Notes under the pieces: model-generated
Told to the model about the DNA's origin: nothing
What the model saw: the letters and a program-made list of their open reading frames with translations, nothing else
Databases searched by the model: none
Origin: Sva-07 sp963828415
Lineage (GTDB): Bacteria > Actinomycetota > Acidimicrobiia > Acidimicrobiales > Ilumatobacteraceae
Assembly: GCA_963828415.1 (NCBI GenBank)
Contig: CAWHEI010000003.1
Location: 186,001 to 250,000, forward strand
DNA length: 64,000 nt
Direction: 5' to 3'
Part shown: piece by piece, positions 1 to 9,510 of the stretch
Position numbering within the stretch: position 1 is the first letter of the stretch
Layout of the letters: every line of letters starts with the position of its first letter
Translations under genes and position numbers: made by a program

Positions 1-597
<597 letters not shown>

Positions 598-628
598 GAC
601 TGTTGTTCTCCTGGTGTCGCGTGTGCGC

Positions 629-1609
629 TCAGCGGGTGGCGCCGGAGTCGGCCTGTTGCAGTTGCTGGTAGACCTCGTCGCCGAGATCGAAGTAGGGAAT
701 GTCGTCGTCGCCGGAGTCGAGGGCTTCGGCACCGCCGACGATCTCCATGATCTCGGTGGTGATCGAGTCCTGACGGGCTCGGTTCATGATGCGGCTGAGC
801 GACTTGATCAGCTCGTCGGCGTTGTCGGTGGCGGACTTCATCGCCCGCTGGCGGTATGCGTGCTCGGACGCAGCGGCGTTGAGCAGCGCTGCATAGACGC
901 GGGCCTCGACGTAGCGCGGGAGCAACGTGTCGAGGATCGTCGCCGGGTCGGGTTCGAACTCGTAGTCGCCGCCCGAGCCGTCGGTGCTTCCGGCCCTGCC
1001 GTCGCCACCGGCGACGGTGTCGGCGCTGAGTGGAACGAGCGGTCGCAGGACGACTTCCTGGCTGCCGGCGGAGATGAAGCGGGTGTAGACCAGCTCGACC
1101 TTGTCGACCTTGCCGGACACGAAGAGGTCGACGACGTGTTCGCCGATCGCACGGGCGTCGTCGTACGACGGCTGCGCCGAGAAACCGCTGAAGTCCTGGC
1201 CGAGCGTGTAGCCGCGGAACCGGAAGTACCCCTCGGCCTTCTTGCCGACCGGGACGATCGTGTAGTCCTTGCCGGCGAGCACGTCGGCTTTGACCTCACC
1301 CTCGGCCGCACGCTGCACGCCCGAGTTGTAGCCGCCGCACAGACCACGGTCGGCGGTGATCACGACGTAGCACGTGTGCCTGATCTCGTCGCGACCCGAC
1401 AGCAACGGCGAGTCGGCCGAGGCGCCTCCGGCAGCGAGGTCCTTGACGACTTCGGTGATCTGCTCGGAGTACGGCACGGCGGCGGCGACGCGCGCCTGGG
1501 CCTTGACGATGCGCGACGCAGCGATGAGCTCCATGGCGCGCGTGATCTTCTTCGTCGCCCGAACGCTGCGAATGCGTTCTTTGAGGATTCGCTCCTGACC
1601 GCCAGCCAT
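629..1609 (-). CDS. atpG: F1 ATP synthase gamma subunit
   Basis: Central rotor shaft of F1; it couples rotation of the c-ring to catalysis in the alpha3beta3 head. 326 residues. The N-terminal helix (QERILKERIRSVRATKKIT, then RAMELIAASR) and the C-terminal helix (MKSATDNADELI) are the family's two conserved coiled-coil elements. It is somewhat longer than the roughly 290-residue norm because of a Gly/Asp-rich insertion before the C-terminal helix, as in other high-GC Actinobacteria. The start lies 5 bases after the atpA stop, and a GGAG that overlaps the end of atpA serves as ribosome-binding site, so translation is probably coupled. Confidence 0.97.
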   Translation of the reverse strand: MAGGQERILKERIRSVRATKKITRAMELIAASRIVKAQARVAAAVPYSEQITEVVKDLAAGGASADSPLLSGRDEIRHTCYVVITADRGLCGGYNSGVQRAAEGEVKADVLAGKDYTIVPVGKKAEGYFRFRGYTLGQDFSGFSAQPSYDDARAIGEHVVDLFVSGKVDKVELVYTRFISAGSQEVVLRPLVPLSADTVAGGDGRAGSTDGSGGDYEFEPDPATILDTLLPRYVEARVYAALLNAAASEHAYRQRAMKSATDNADELIKSLSRIMNRARQDSITTEIMEIVGGAEALDSGDDDIPYFDLGDEVYQQLQQADSGATR

Positions 1610-1614
1610 CTACA

Positions 1615-3204
1615 TCACTCCGTTGCGAGGGTCTTGTTGGACTTGGCGTCGCCGACTTCGTCGACGTCGAGCGCCGTCGGATCGACGTGGTAGCCGTCAC
1701 CGGTGACGCTGAAGGTCTGCTTGAACGCCACGATCGCGTCGTCGAGACCATCGGGGATCCCGCTGGACTTGATGTCTGCGAGCAGGCCGCTGTGCGTGGT
1801 GCGCACGTACTCGATCAGCTCGGACTCGAAACGGCGGACGTCGCCGACCGGCACGTCGTCGAGGTGGCCCTTGGTGCCGGCGTAGATCGACAGCACCTGC
1901 TCCTCGACGGGCATCGGGCTGTTGAGCGGCTGCTTGAGCAGCTCGACCAGGCGGTAGCCGCGCTCGAGCTGCGCCTTGGAGATCGCGTCGAGTTCGGAAC
2001 CGAACGTGGCGAACGCCTCGAGCTCACGGAACTGCGCGAGGTCGAGCTTCAAGGTGCCGGCGACCGACTTCATCGACTTGATCTGCGCGGCGCCACCGAC
2101 TCGCGACACCGAGATGCCCACGTCGATGGCCGGGCGCACACCCGACTTGAAGAGGTTGTCCTGCAGGAAGACCTGACCGTCGGTGATCGAGATCACGTTG
2201 GTCGGGATGAACGCCGAGACGTCGCCGGCCTTGGTCTCGATGATCGGCAGTGCGGTCAGCGAACCGGCGCCGAGCTCGTCGGAGAGCTTCGCGGCCCGCT
2301 CGAGCAGACGGCTGTGGAGGTAGAACACGTCGCCGGGGTAGGCCTCGCGGCCCGGCGGGCGGCGCAGCAGCAGCGACAGCTGACGGTAGGCGTCGGCCTG
2401 CTTGGAGAGGTCGTCGTACACCACGAGGGCGTGCTCGCCGTTGTCCATCCAGTGCTGGCCGATGGCGCAGCCGGCGTACGGGGCGAGGTACTTGAACGGA
2501 GCGGGATCCGATGCCGAGGCCACCACGACCACGGTGTAGTCGAGCGCACCGGTCTGGCGCAGCGTGTCGACGGTCTGGGCGACGGTCGAGCTCTTCTGGC
2601 CGATCGCGACGTAGATGCACTTCACGCCGAGACCCTGCTGGTTGATGATCGTGTCGATCGCCACGGTGGTCTTGCCGGTCTTGCGGTCGCCGATGATCAG
2701 CTCGCGCTGTCCACGACCGATCGGGGTCATGGCGTCGATGGCCTTGATCCCGGTCTGGAGCGGCTCGTGCACGGGCTTGCGGCCCATGATGCCGGGCGCC
2801 TGGATCTCCATGCGGCGGGTCTCGACTCCGGTGAGTTCGCCCCGGCCGTCGATCGGGTGACCGAGCGCGTTCACGACGCGACCGAGCATGCCGTCGCCGA
2901 CGGGCATCGACAGGATGCTGCCGGTCGACTTGACGGTCTGGCCCTCTTCGATCTTGTCGACGTCGCCGAGCACGACGGCGCCGATCGAGAACTCGTCGAG
3001 GTTCAGCGCCAGGCCGACCGAGCCGTCTTCGAACTCGAGGAGCTCGTTGACGGCGGCGTCGGGCAGGCCGGACACGCGGGCGATGCCGTCGCCGACTTCG
3101 GCGACGCGCCCGACCGTGCGGGCCTCGAGCGAGGGCTCGAAGCCTTCGAGGTTGGACTTGAGCGCCGATGCGATGTCGGCGGCAGAAATGGTCAGCTCAG
3201 CCAT
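1615..3204 (-). CDS. atpA: F1 ATP synthase alpha subunit
   Basis: Non-catalytic nucleotide-binding subunit of F1, 529 residues, the usual length. Its P-loop GDRKTGKT lies near residue 170, and the arginine-finger region and the ISVSRVGGAAQ signature are present. The N-terminal delta-binding segment (ISAADIASALKSNLEGFE) is complete, so ATG 3204 is a sound start. The gene is 33 bp downstream of atpH and closely followed by atpG. Nothing unusual was seen. Confidence 0.98.
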   Translation of the reverse strand: MAELTISAADIASALKSNLEGFEPSLEARTVGRVAEVGDGIARVSGLPDAAVNELLEFEDGSVGLALNLDEFSIGAVVLGDVDKIEEGQTVKSTGSILSMPVGDGMLGRVVNALGHPIDGRGELTGVETRRMEIQAPGIMGRKPVHEPLQTGIKAIDAMTPIGRGQRELIIGDRKTGKTTVAIDTIINQQGLGVKCIYVAIGQKSSTVAQTVDTLRQTGALDYTVVVVASASDPAPFKYLAPYAGCAIGQHWMDNGEHALVVYDDLSKQADAYRQLSLLLRRPPGREAYPGDVFYLHSRLLERAAKLSDELGAGSLTALPIIETKAGDVSAFIPTNVISITDGQVFLQDNLFKSGVRPAIDVGISVSRVGGAAQIKSMKSVAGTLKLDLAQFRELEAFATFGSELDAISKAQLERGYRLVELLKQPLNSPMPVEEQVLSIYAGTKGHLDDVPVGDVRRFESELIEYVRTTHSGLLADIKSSGIPDGLDDAIVAFKQTFSVTGDGYHVDPTALDVDEVGDAKSNKTLATE

Positions 3205-3237
3205 GGTGGTGTCTCGTTCCTTTGTGAGCGGTTCGGC

Positions 3238-3768
3238 TCAGAGCCGGCTCTTCAGCTGTTCGATACGGGTGCGAACGGTGTCGTCGATGACGGTGTCACC
3301 GATCGTGGCGACGACGCCGCCGACCACCGAGGGGTCGACGACGGTCTTGAGGTTGATGCTCTTGCCGGTGGCGTTCTCCAGCGCGGCCTTGAGCCGCGCC
3401 TGCTGGTCGTCGGTGAGCGCCACGGCGGTGCGGACCTCGGCGACGTCGAGCTGCTTGGCGCTCGACGCACGAGCGACGAGGCTGTCGACGATCGCCGGGA
3501 TGTCGCGGCTGCGGCCGGAGCCGACCACCATCGACACGAGTTGGATCGTGGTCGTCGTGGTCTTGCCGCCGAGCAGGTCCTCGACGATGGCTTGGCGCTT
3601 CTCGGCGGGGATGTGCTCGTCGGTCAGCGCGTTGCGCAGTGCGTCGCTCGACTCGTACGAGCGGGCGAAGCGGAACAACTCGTCTTCGACCTCGTCGAGG
3701 GTGCCTTCGGCGCGGGCGACTTCGAACAGTGCCCGGGCGTAGCCCTCGATCATTGCGTCACCACTCAT
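3238..3768 (-). CDS. atpH: F1 ATP synthase delta subunit (OSCP)
   Basis: Peripheral-stalk subunit joining F1 to the b-subunit stalk, 176 residues. The N-terminal six-helix domain (IEGYARALFEVARAEGTLDE) and the C-terminal strand region (NLKTVVDPSVVGGVVATIGDTVID) match the family, whose usual length is 175-180. Its ATG overlaps the stop of the upstream b-type gene by 4 bp (ATGA), pointing to translational coupling. It is a separate protein here, unlike the fused b-delta of mycobacteria. Confidence 0.95.
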   Translation of the reverse strand: MSGDAMIEGYARALFEVARAEGTLDEVEDELFRFARSYESSDALRNALTDEHIPAEKRQAIVEDLLGGKTTTTTIQLVSMVVGSGRSRDIPAIVDSLVARASSAKQLDVAEVRTAVALTDDQQARLKAALENATGKSINLKTVVDPSVVGGVVATIGDTVIDDTVRTRIEQLKSRL

Positions 3769-4361
3769 GATGTGACTCCCTGGCTCGCGCCGACTCGGGC
3801 GATGAAGTTCTCGATCAGTTCCTGCTGTGCCGCGTCGTCGAGGGTGTCGCGCACGATGGCGTCGACGGCCGAACCTGAATGCTTGGCGATCTCGGAGCGG
3901 AGCTCGTCGCTGCTGCGACCCGCTGCCGACGCGATGTCGGCCTCGGCACGAGCTTCGAGCTCGGCGATCTCGGCGGCGAGACGGACACGGCCGTCGGCGA
4001 GGAGCGCCTCGGCCTGCGCATCTGCTTCGGCATAGAGGCGACCGCGCTCGGCGTCGATGTCGCCCTGGGCCTCACGGATCCTGATCGCTTCGGTTTCCGC
4101 GGCAGCCTTGGCGGCGGTCGCATCGTCGAGCTGCTTCTGGATCCCCGCGGTGCGCTTGCGCAGGCTCTCGCGGATGATCGGGCCTGCCTTCCAGACCAGC
4201 AGGGTGAACACGAGGATCGACGCCATCGTGCCCGGGACGAGCTCCTTGAGCGGCGGCAGGATCGGGTTGACCGTCGTGTAGCCCTTGTCGTCGAACGGGA
4301 TGTCCTCTGCGCCCGGCAACATGCGACCAGCGACCAACGTCGCTGTGGTGAAGAGGCTCAT
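3765..4361 (-). CDS. atpF: F0 ATP synthase b-type subunit, second copy
   Basis: Peripheral-stalk subunit of the membrane sector, 198 residues. It has a short N-terminal periplasmic segment, one membrane helix (about residues 46-60, MASILVFTLLVWKAG), then a long charged, Ala/Glu/Arg-rich coiled coil from about residue 70 on. It overlaps the preceding b-type gene by 4 bp (GTG/ATG-type overlap at 4358-4361) and overlaps atpH at its other end. Two adjacent b genes imply a heterodimeric b/b' stalk like that of cyanobacteria and phototrophic proteobacteria. Which copy is b and which is b' cannot be decided by eye. Confidence 0.88.
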   Translation of the reverse strand: MSLFTTATLVAGRMLPGAEDIPFDDKGYTTVNPILPPLKELVPGTMASILVFTLLVWKAGPIIRESLRKRTAGIQKQLDDATAAKAAAETEAIRIREAQGDIDAERGRLYAEADAQAEALLADGRVRLAAEIAELEARAEADIASAAGRSSDELRSEIAKHSGSAVDAIVRDTLDDAAQQELIENFIARVGASQGVTS

Positions 4362-4960
4362 GCCGACACCCCCTGGTTCATCGCGTCGCCGACTGCTCGT
4401 TGCACGACGTCGTCGCTCGGGCGACGCCCGGTGGCGAGTTCGCTGAGACGCGCCGACACGTCGACCACGGCCGATTCGACCTGACCGCGTGCGGCCTGCT
4501 TGGCGGCATCGACCTCGGCTGCCGCAGCACCGCGCTTGTCGGCGATCCGGGCATTTGCCGCGGCGATCTGCTCGGTGCGCTCCGCTTCGAGCGTGGCACG
4601 TGCCGCTTCGACACGTGTCTGTGCGTCGGCGCGAACGGCGGCGAGCTGTGCCTCGTAGTCGGTCACGTCGGCTCGAGCCGATGCCGTTGACGCCTCGGCC
4701 GTTTCGAGGTCGCCCTCGATCCGGTCGTAACGAGCCGTCATACCATCGCGGACCCTGCGGAACAGGAACAGGCGCATAGCGAGCGCCAGCACCACGAAGG
4801 CACCGAAGCCCCAGACGACTTCTTTCACTTCGGGGAAGATCGGGTTGAGATCGCTCTCGGGACCCTCTGCTTCACTGCCCTCTTCGGCGGTGACGAACGT
4901 GGCGTCCAACAAGGACACCTCGATCGTCGCGCCGGAGGACGTTACGACGGCTGTCAGCAC
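4358..4960 (-). CDS. atpF: F0 ATP synthase b-type subunit, first copy
   Basis: The first of two b-type stalk genes, 200 residues. The N-terminus carries a hydrophobic start (LTAVVTSSGATIEVSLLDATF) and an acidic stretch. One membrane helix follows at about residues 49-70 (VVWGFGAFVVLALAMRLFLF), then an Ala/Glu/Arg coiled coil to the C-terminus. It lies between atpE and the second b gene. The proline-containing segment before the helix (LNPIFPEVKEVVWGFG) is typical of b/b' subunits. It shares little primary sequence with its neighbour beyond the architecture, which fits old divergence into b and b' rather than a recent duplication. Confidence 0.88.
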   Translation of the reverse strand: MLTAVVTSSGATIEVSLLDATFVTAEEGSEAEGPESDLNPIFPEVKEVVWGFGAFVVLALAMRLFLFRRVRDGMTARYDRIEGDLETAEASTASARADVTDYEAQLAAVRADAQTRVEAARATLEAERTEQIAAANARIADKRGAAAAEVDAAKQAARGQVESAVVDVSARLSELATGRRPSDDVVQRAVGDAMNQGVSA

Positions 4961-5002
4961 GTCATCTCCTTCGCTTCTTGACCGTGGACGGGACGCTCGC
5001 GA

Positions 5003-5281
5003 TCAGGCGAACTTCAACAGGATGAAGACCACGAAGCCGATGAGGGCCAGGGCTTCGGTGAACGCAATGCCGAGGAACATGGTGGTACGCACCATGCCGG
5101 CGGCCTCGGGCTGGCGGGCCATTGCCTCGACGGACTTGCCGACGAGGTAGCCGATGCCGATGCCGGGGCCGATGGCAGCGAGGCCGTAGGCGTAACCGGC
5201 TCCGGCCGCTGCGGCGATGCTCTTGGCATCATCTGCGGTTTGTCCTTCCGCCTGAGCGACGAGAACGCTGAATGCTTCCAT
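5003..5281 (-). CDS. atpE: F0 ATP synthase c subunit (c-ring)
   Basis: Proteolipid that forms the rotating ion-carrying ring, 92 residues. The start is the ATG at 5281, chosen because AGGAG lies 8 bases upstream; the open frame extends further but without family similarity. Two membrane helices are visible, the first with the Gly-rich motif GPGIGIGYLVG, the second with the ion-binding glutamate in AFTEALALIGF. The polar RQPE loop lies between them. The residue after the glutamate is Ala rather than Ser/Thr, and no Gln stands at the Na+-site position, so proton coupling is more likely than sodium. The N-terminal extension of about 20 residues is longer than in E. coli. Confidence 0.96.
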   Translation of the reverse strand: MEAFSVLVAQAEGQTADDAKSIAAAAGAGYAYGLAAIGPGIGIGYLVGKSVEAMARQPEAAGMVRTTMFLGIAFTEALALIGFVVFILLKFA

Positions 5282-5363
5282 GGGGTCTTCTCCTGTTGTG
5301 CTTTCGGTAGATGGGAGATCGGGTGTTCGAATGGGTGGTTCGTGGTGCGGTGGCGCCGCGGAC

Positions 5364-6134
5364 TCAGTGTTCCTCGCCGTGTCCGACCGTCGAGTTGTTG
5401 ATGTACACGGCGGCGAGGATCGCAAAGATGTAGGCCTGCAGGAAGGCGACGAGGATCTCGAAGGCCGTCAGGAAGATGAGCATGCCGAACGGCAGGATGC
5501 TCATCGGCACGAGGAAGATCCGTGCGGTCTCTGCGGTGAACAGTGCGTGGGTCAACAGACCGAACGTCACGAGCAGGATGTGCCCGGCGAGCATGTTGGC
5601 CATGAGTCGGACGGTCAGCGAGAACGGCGTCACGATGATCGTCGAGATGAACTCGATGAGTCCCACGAGCGGCTTCAGGGCCGTCGGCACGCCGGGGGGC
5701 CACAGCAGGTGGCCGAAGTAACCGAGGCCCTGATGCTTCAGTCCGGTGCCGATGTAGATGACCCACACGAGCAGCGACAGCGCCAACGGAATGGCGATAC
5801 GAGCCGTGGCCGGCATCTGGATGATCGGGATCACTCCTGGGATGTTGCACAGGAAGATGAACATGAACAGGCTCAGGAGGAACGGCGTCCACTTGAGGCC
5901 CGACTTGCCGAGCGTCTGCATGACCACGCTCTCCTCGATGAAGTCGATCGTGACTTCGGCGAGGTTGCGCGCACCGGTCGGAGCGACCAAGGGGTCGCGG
6001 CGAGCGGCGAGCAGGAACAACGTGATGCTGATCACCGTCGCGGCGACGGCGATCAGAGCGATCTTGTTGAACGAGGGGAAGATGTCCTGCCAGCGCAGGA
6101 TCTCGTTGATCGGCGGGAACTCGAGTCCGAACAC
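5364..6134 (-). CDS. atpB: F0 ATP synthase a subunit
   Basis: Stator subunit holding the two half-channels of the proton path, 256 residues, with at least five hydrophobic helices. The essential arginine is in the conserved helix SLTVRLMANMLAGH. The NIPGVIP motif and a C-terminal helix (FEILVAFLQAYIFAILAAVY) are also present. It lies between atpE (82 bp downstream) and the AtpI-like gene (65 bp upstream). Nothing is missing. Confidence 0.97.
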   Translation of the reverse strand: MFGLEFPPINEILRWQDIFPSFNKIALIAVAATVISITLFLLAARRDPLVAPTGARNLAEVTIDFIEESVVMQTLGKSGLKWTPFLLSLFMFIFLCNIPGVIPIIQMPATARIAIPLALSLLVWVIYIGTGLKHQGLGYFGHLLWPPGVPTALKPLVGLIEFISTIIVTPFSLTVRLMANMLAGHILLVTFGLLTHALFTAETARIFLVPMSILPFGMLIFLTAFEILVAFLQAYIFAILAAVYINNSTVGHGEEH

Positions 6135-6199
6135 GTGGTTTCCGTTTCAGTCGTGAGTGTGGGTGGGGCGAATGGGTGGAGCGAGGTGGATTGCTGAGG

Positions 6200-6664
6200 T
6201 CAGGTGACCGATTGCGTCTTGGCCGGTTTGAGTCCGGGATGCGCCAGCGACAAGGCGACGTACTTCATTTCCCAGAACAGCAGACCGAGGTGCGTGATGA
6301 TGATGGTCGATCCGAGTGCCGGAAACGAAATCCAAGCGGCGTCCTTGACCAACCAGACGGCCAGAAAGATCAGCGCGAGGCGAATGATGTAGCCGAACAG
6401 CGTCGCCGCCATCATCAATCCGAGCGAGATGCGAGCGGCGAAGGCGATGGATGCAGCGGCCAACGCGAAGTTCGCGAGCACGATGGCGATGCCGTACGCG
6501 CTCGACCAGACGCCGTCCATGCCCCAGATCACGCCGCACACCGCGATGAGCAGCGGAGCGACGATCAGGCCGCGCTTGATCATGTCGGTCGAGACGGCGA
6601 CTTCGGGTGCGGGACCGTCGAATCGCGTCGTCATCACGTCCGGTGAGGTGCCTCGGTCGCTCAT
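6200..6664 (-). CDS. AtpI-like small membrane protein of the atp operon
   Basis: A 154-residue membrane protein with four hydrophobic segments (for example LIVAPLLIAVCGVIWGM and LIFLAVWLVK). Position directly upstream of atpB and topology match AtpI-type proteins, which help assemble the c-ring or supply Mg2+. Sequence similarity by eye is weak, so the call rests mainly on context. The start at 6664 is supported by a 4-bp ATGA overlap with the preceding gene. A charged cytoplasmic N-terminus of about 28 residues precedes the first helix. Confidence 0.6.
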   Translation of the reverse strand: MSDRGTSPDVMTTRFDGPAPEVAVSTDMIKRGLIVAPLLIAVCGVIWGMDGVWSSAYGIAIVLANFALAAASIAFAARISLGLMMAATLFGYIIRLALIFLAVWLVKDAAWISFPALGSTIIITHLGLLFWEMKYVALSLAHPGLKPAKTQSVT

Positions 6665-6927
6665 GCGGCACGGCTCCGGTCGGAGACCTTGGCGGCGCGT
6701 TCGGCCTCGAGCTCGTTCATGCGATCGTCGTAGCGGTACTTCCACTTGGCGAACAGACCGACCGCACCGAGGACCGTGAAGGCGATCATGAACAGCGGCC
6801 TCGTGCCGAACAGCCAGTCGAACCCGGCTCCTACGCCGAAGAACAGCGCCATGATGACGGCTGCCTCGATGCCGAGGCCGAGGCCGTCCTGCGTGTCGAC
6901 GCGTGTCTGCTTGGGGAGGAGCTTCAT
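6661..6927 (-). CDS. AtpZ-like small membrane protein
   Basis: 88 residues with two membrane helices separated by a short loop: LGLGIEAAVIMALFFGVGAGF, then the segment after GTRPLFM. The pattern of Gly-rich first helix, xDWLFGT loop and hydrophobic second helix is that of the AtpZ / ATPase_gene1 family found at the head of many atp operons and linked to Mg2+/Ca2+ handling. The ATG at 6927 is preferred over the upstream in-frame start because the extra residues are Arg/Ser-rich and unlike the family. No good Shine-Dalgarno was seen. A 4-bp overlap joins it to the next gene. Confidence 0.68.
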   Translation of the reverse strand: MKLLPKQTRVDTQDGLGLGIEAAVIMALFFGVGAGFDWLFGTRPLFMIAFTVLGAVGLFAKWKYRYDDRMNELEAERAAKVSDRSRAA

Positions 6928-6993
6928 TGATCCAAGGGAGCGTCGTGGCGTGCGCTGCGGTTGTGCAGCGGCGCTTGTGAACGCATGCACAAC

Positions 6994-8196
6994 CTAGTGG
7001 GCCGACCCCGTCGGGGGCAACCCTTCGGGCAAAGTCTCCTCGTCATCGTCGTCCACGTCGTCGGACCCGGGCTGTGCGGTCTCCCGACGGCGGGCGCGAA
7101 CACTGGGGTGCAGCACGGTGAACAGCACGATCCCGAGAGCGATGATGCCGAACGGAAGGTACGTCGGGTTGCGTCCCGTCAGCGTCGGATAGAGCACGAA
7201 CGCGGACAGCAGCAACGTCCAGGTCCACAAGATCACGACGCTGCGGCGGTGGCCGTGGCCGAGCTCCATCAAGCGGTGGTGGAGGTGCCCCTTGTCGGCC
7301 GTCGACAGCGACCGACGACTCGCGGCGCGCCGGAAGATCGCGAACGCCAGGTCGAAGATCGGCACGCCGAGGATGAGCAGCGGGATGGCGAGGGGCGCCA
7401 GGAAGAAGTAGGTCTGGCCGACGAACTCCTGATTGAACGAGTCGGCACGACCTCCGACGACACTCGTCGCGGCAGCGAGCAACAAGCCCAACAGCAACGC
7501 GCCGCCGTCGCCCATCATGATGCGTGCCGGGTTGAAGTTGTGCGGCAGGAACCCGACGCAGACGCCGACAGCGATGATCGCGATGAGCGGCCCGATGTTC
7601 GTGGCATTGATCACGTCGCTGTCGAGCAACTCCTGGCTGTAGAGGAAGAACGCGCCGGCCCCGATGGCCACGATGCCGGCAGCAAGTCCGTCGAGGCCGT
7701 CGATGAAGTTGATCGCCTGCGTCATCCCGAGCAGCCACAACACGGTCACGAGCGGACGCCACTCCTGCGCGAGCAGGATCGGTCCGTCGAAGAACGGCAA
7801 CCGGAACGCGTACATCACGACGCCGAACTGAACCAGCGCGAGACCAGCGAGCACGGTGCCGGCCACCTTCGCCGGAGGCGACAGGCCACGCACATCGTCG
7901 ATGAACCCGACGACGTAGATGATCGTCGCCGCCACGAGCACGCCGACCGGCTCCGAGTTGCTCGCGAACAACACGTCGAACACGTCGAGCTGCCACGCGG
8001 TGAGCATGGCGGCGAGCAGACCGACGTACATCGCCAGGCCACCGACATCGGGCAGCGGACTCTGGTGCACCGTGCGATCGTTCGGGAGGTACACCCATCC
8101 CTGACGCCGCGCGAGGATGCCCACGAGCGGCGTCGTGATGAACGTGACGAGCGCCGCGACGGCTCCGATCAGGAGAAAGGAACCGAACTCGGGCAC
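6994..8196 (-). CDS. wecA: Undecaprenyl-phosphate sugar-1-phosphate transferase (WecA/MraY family)
   Basis: Integral membrane enzyme that starts lipid-linked glycan synthesis by moving a sugar-1-phosphate (usually GlcNAc-1-P) from its UDP-sugar to undecaprenyl or decaprenyl phosphate. 400 residues, about eleven membrane helices. The family's Asp motifs are present: VVGFIDDVRG, NFIDGLDGLA and the NPARIMMGDGG loop (usually MGD with Phe before it), as is the HLHHRLMELG His motif that separates WecA from MraY. The C-terminus has a run of Asp/Glu (DDVDDDDEE). GTG start at 8196. Mycobacteria also carry this gene directly upstream of the atp operon, which supports the WecA call. Confidence 0.9.
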   Translation of the reverse strand: MPEFGSFLLIGAVAALVTFITTPLVGILARRQGWVYLPNDRTVHQSPLPDVGGLAMYVGLLAAMLTAWQLDVFDVLFASNSEPVGVLVAATIIYVVGFIDDVRGLSPPAKVAGTVLAGLALVQFGVVMYAFRLPFFDGPILLAQEWRPLVTVLWLLGMTQAINFIDGLDGLAAGIVAIGAGAFFLYSQELLDSDVINATNIGPLIAIIAVGVCVGFLPHNFNPARIMMGDGGALLLGLLLAAATSVVGGRADSFNQEFVGQTYFFLAPLAIPLLILGVPIFDLAFAIFRRAASRRSLSTADKGHLHHRLMELGHGHRRSVVILWTWTLLLSAFVLYPTLTGRNPTYLPFGIIALGIVLFTVLHPSVRARRRETAQPGSDDVDDDDEETLPEGLPPTGSAH

Positions 8197-8218
8197 GGTC
8201 GATCAGCCTACGGCGGCG

Positions 8219-9469
8219 TCAACTGGCCGGATAGGCCGGGAACCGAGCGCACAGCTCGGCAACGTCCTTGCGGACCAGTTCCAGTTCGGCGACATCGTTG
8301 CGACCACGCAGAGCACGAGCGATGAACCCAGCGATCAACGGCATCTCGGCCTCGGTCATCCCCTGGGTGGTGACCGACGGGGTACCGATGCGCACGCCGC
8401 TGGTGACGAACGGGCTGCGCGGGTCGTCGGGGATCGTGTTCTTGTTGAGCGTGATCCCCGCGTCGTCGAGCTTCGCCTGCGCCTCCTTGCCGGTCAACTC
8501 GGCATCGAACGGTGTGAGGTCGACGACCATGAGATGGTTGTCGGTGCCGCCCGAGACGAGGCGGAAGCCCTCCTGCACGAGTGCGTCGGCGAGCGCTGAT
8601 GCGTTCTTCACGACCTGGTGGGCGTAGTCACGGAACGACGGGTCGGCCGCCTCGCGGAACGCGACCGCCTTGCCGGCGATGACGTGTTCGAGCGGGCCAC
8701 CCTGCCAGCCGGGGAACACCGCTTTGTCGATCGCCTTGGCGTGCTCGGCCTTGCAGAGGATCGCCCCGCCCCGCGGGCCGCGCAGCGTCTTGTGGGTGGT
8801 GAACGTGACCACGTCGGCGAACGGCACCGGGTTCGGATGGGCGCCACCGGCGACGAGCCCGGCGAGGTGGGCGATGTCGAACAGCAGCAGGGCACCGACC
8901 TCGTCGGCGATCTTCTTGAACGGCTCGGGGTCGAGTCGACGCGGGTAGGCGGTCGTGCCCGCCACGATCATCTTCGGGCGGTGTTCGAGCGCGAGCGCCC
9001 GGACTTCGTCCATGTCGATGCGGTCCTCGGCGCCGGTGCCGTACGACACGAAGTTGTAGAGCAGGCCGCTCGCGTTGACCGGCGAGCCGTGGGTCAGGTG
9101 GCCACCGTGGTCGAGACTGAGGCCGAGCACGGTGTCGCCCGGCGCCAGCAGCGCTTGGTACACGCACATGTTGGCGTTCGCACCGGAGTGCGGCTGGACG
9201 TTCGCGTGGTCCGCACCGAACAGCGCCTTCACCCGGTCGATCGCGAGCTGTTCGATGTCGTCGACGATGGCATTGCCGCCGTAGTAGCGCTTGCCCGGGT
9301 AGCCCTCGGAGTACTTGTTGGTGAGCACCGAGCCGACGGCTGCCATGACCGCAGGGGACGTGAAGTTCTCGCTGGCGATCAGCTGAATGCCGGTGGTCTG
9401 GCGCTCGACTTCCCGTTCGATGAGGCTGACGACCTCGGTGTCGGGATCGGTGTCGGAGGGAAACGGCAT
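8219..9469 (-). CDS. glyA: Serine hydroxymethyltransferase
   Basis: PLP enzyme interconverting serine and glycine with transfer of the one-carbon unit to tetrahydrofolate. 416 residues. The family signatures are intact: IASENFTSPAVMAAVGS, YPGKRYYGG, the Asp motif LLFDIAHLAGLVAGG and the PLP-binding lysine in TTHKTLRGPRGG. It lies 22 bp upstream of the wecA-like gene and 41 bp downstream of rpiB, all on one strand, so it is probably part of the long transcript that ends with atp genes. Confidence 0.98.
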   Translation of the reverse strand: MPFPSDTDPDTEVVSLIEREVERQTTGIQLIASENFTSPAVMAAVGSVLTNKYSEGYPGKRYYGGNAIVDDIEQLAIDRVKALFGADHANVQPHSGANANMCVYQALLAPGDTVLGLSLDHGGHLTHGSPVNASGLLYNFVSYGTGAEDRIDMDEVRALALEHRPKMIVAGTTAYPRRLDPEPFKKIADEVGALLLFDIAHLAGLVAGGAHPNPVPFADVVTFTTHKTLRGPRGGAILCKAEHAKAIDKAVFPGWQGGPLEHVIAGKAVAFREAADPSFRDYAHQVVKNASALADALVQEGFRLVSGGTDNHLMVVDLTPFDAELTGKEAQAKLDDAGITLNKNTIPDDPRSPFVTSGVRIGTPSVTTQGMTEAEMPLIAGFIARALRGRNDVAELELVRKDVAELCARFPAYPAS

Positions 9470-9510
9470 CTGAGGTCCTTGGAAGGGTCGGTGGCGGGTC
9501 GGTGGCGGGT

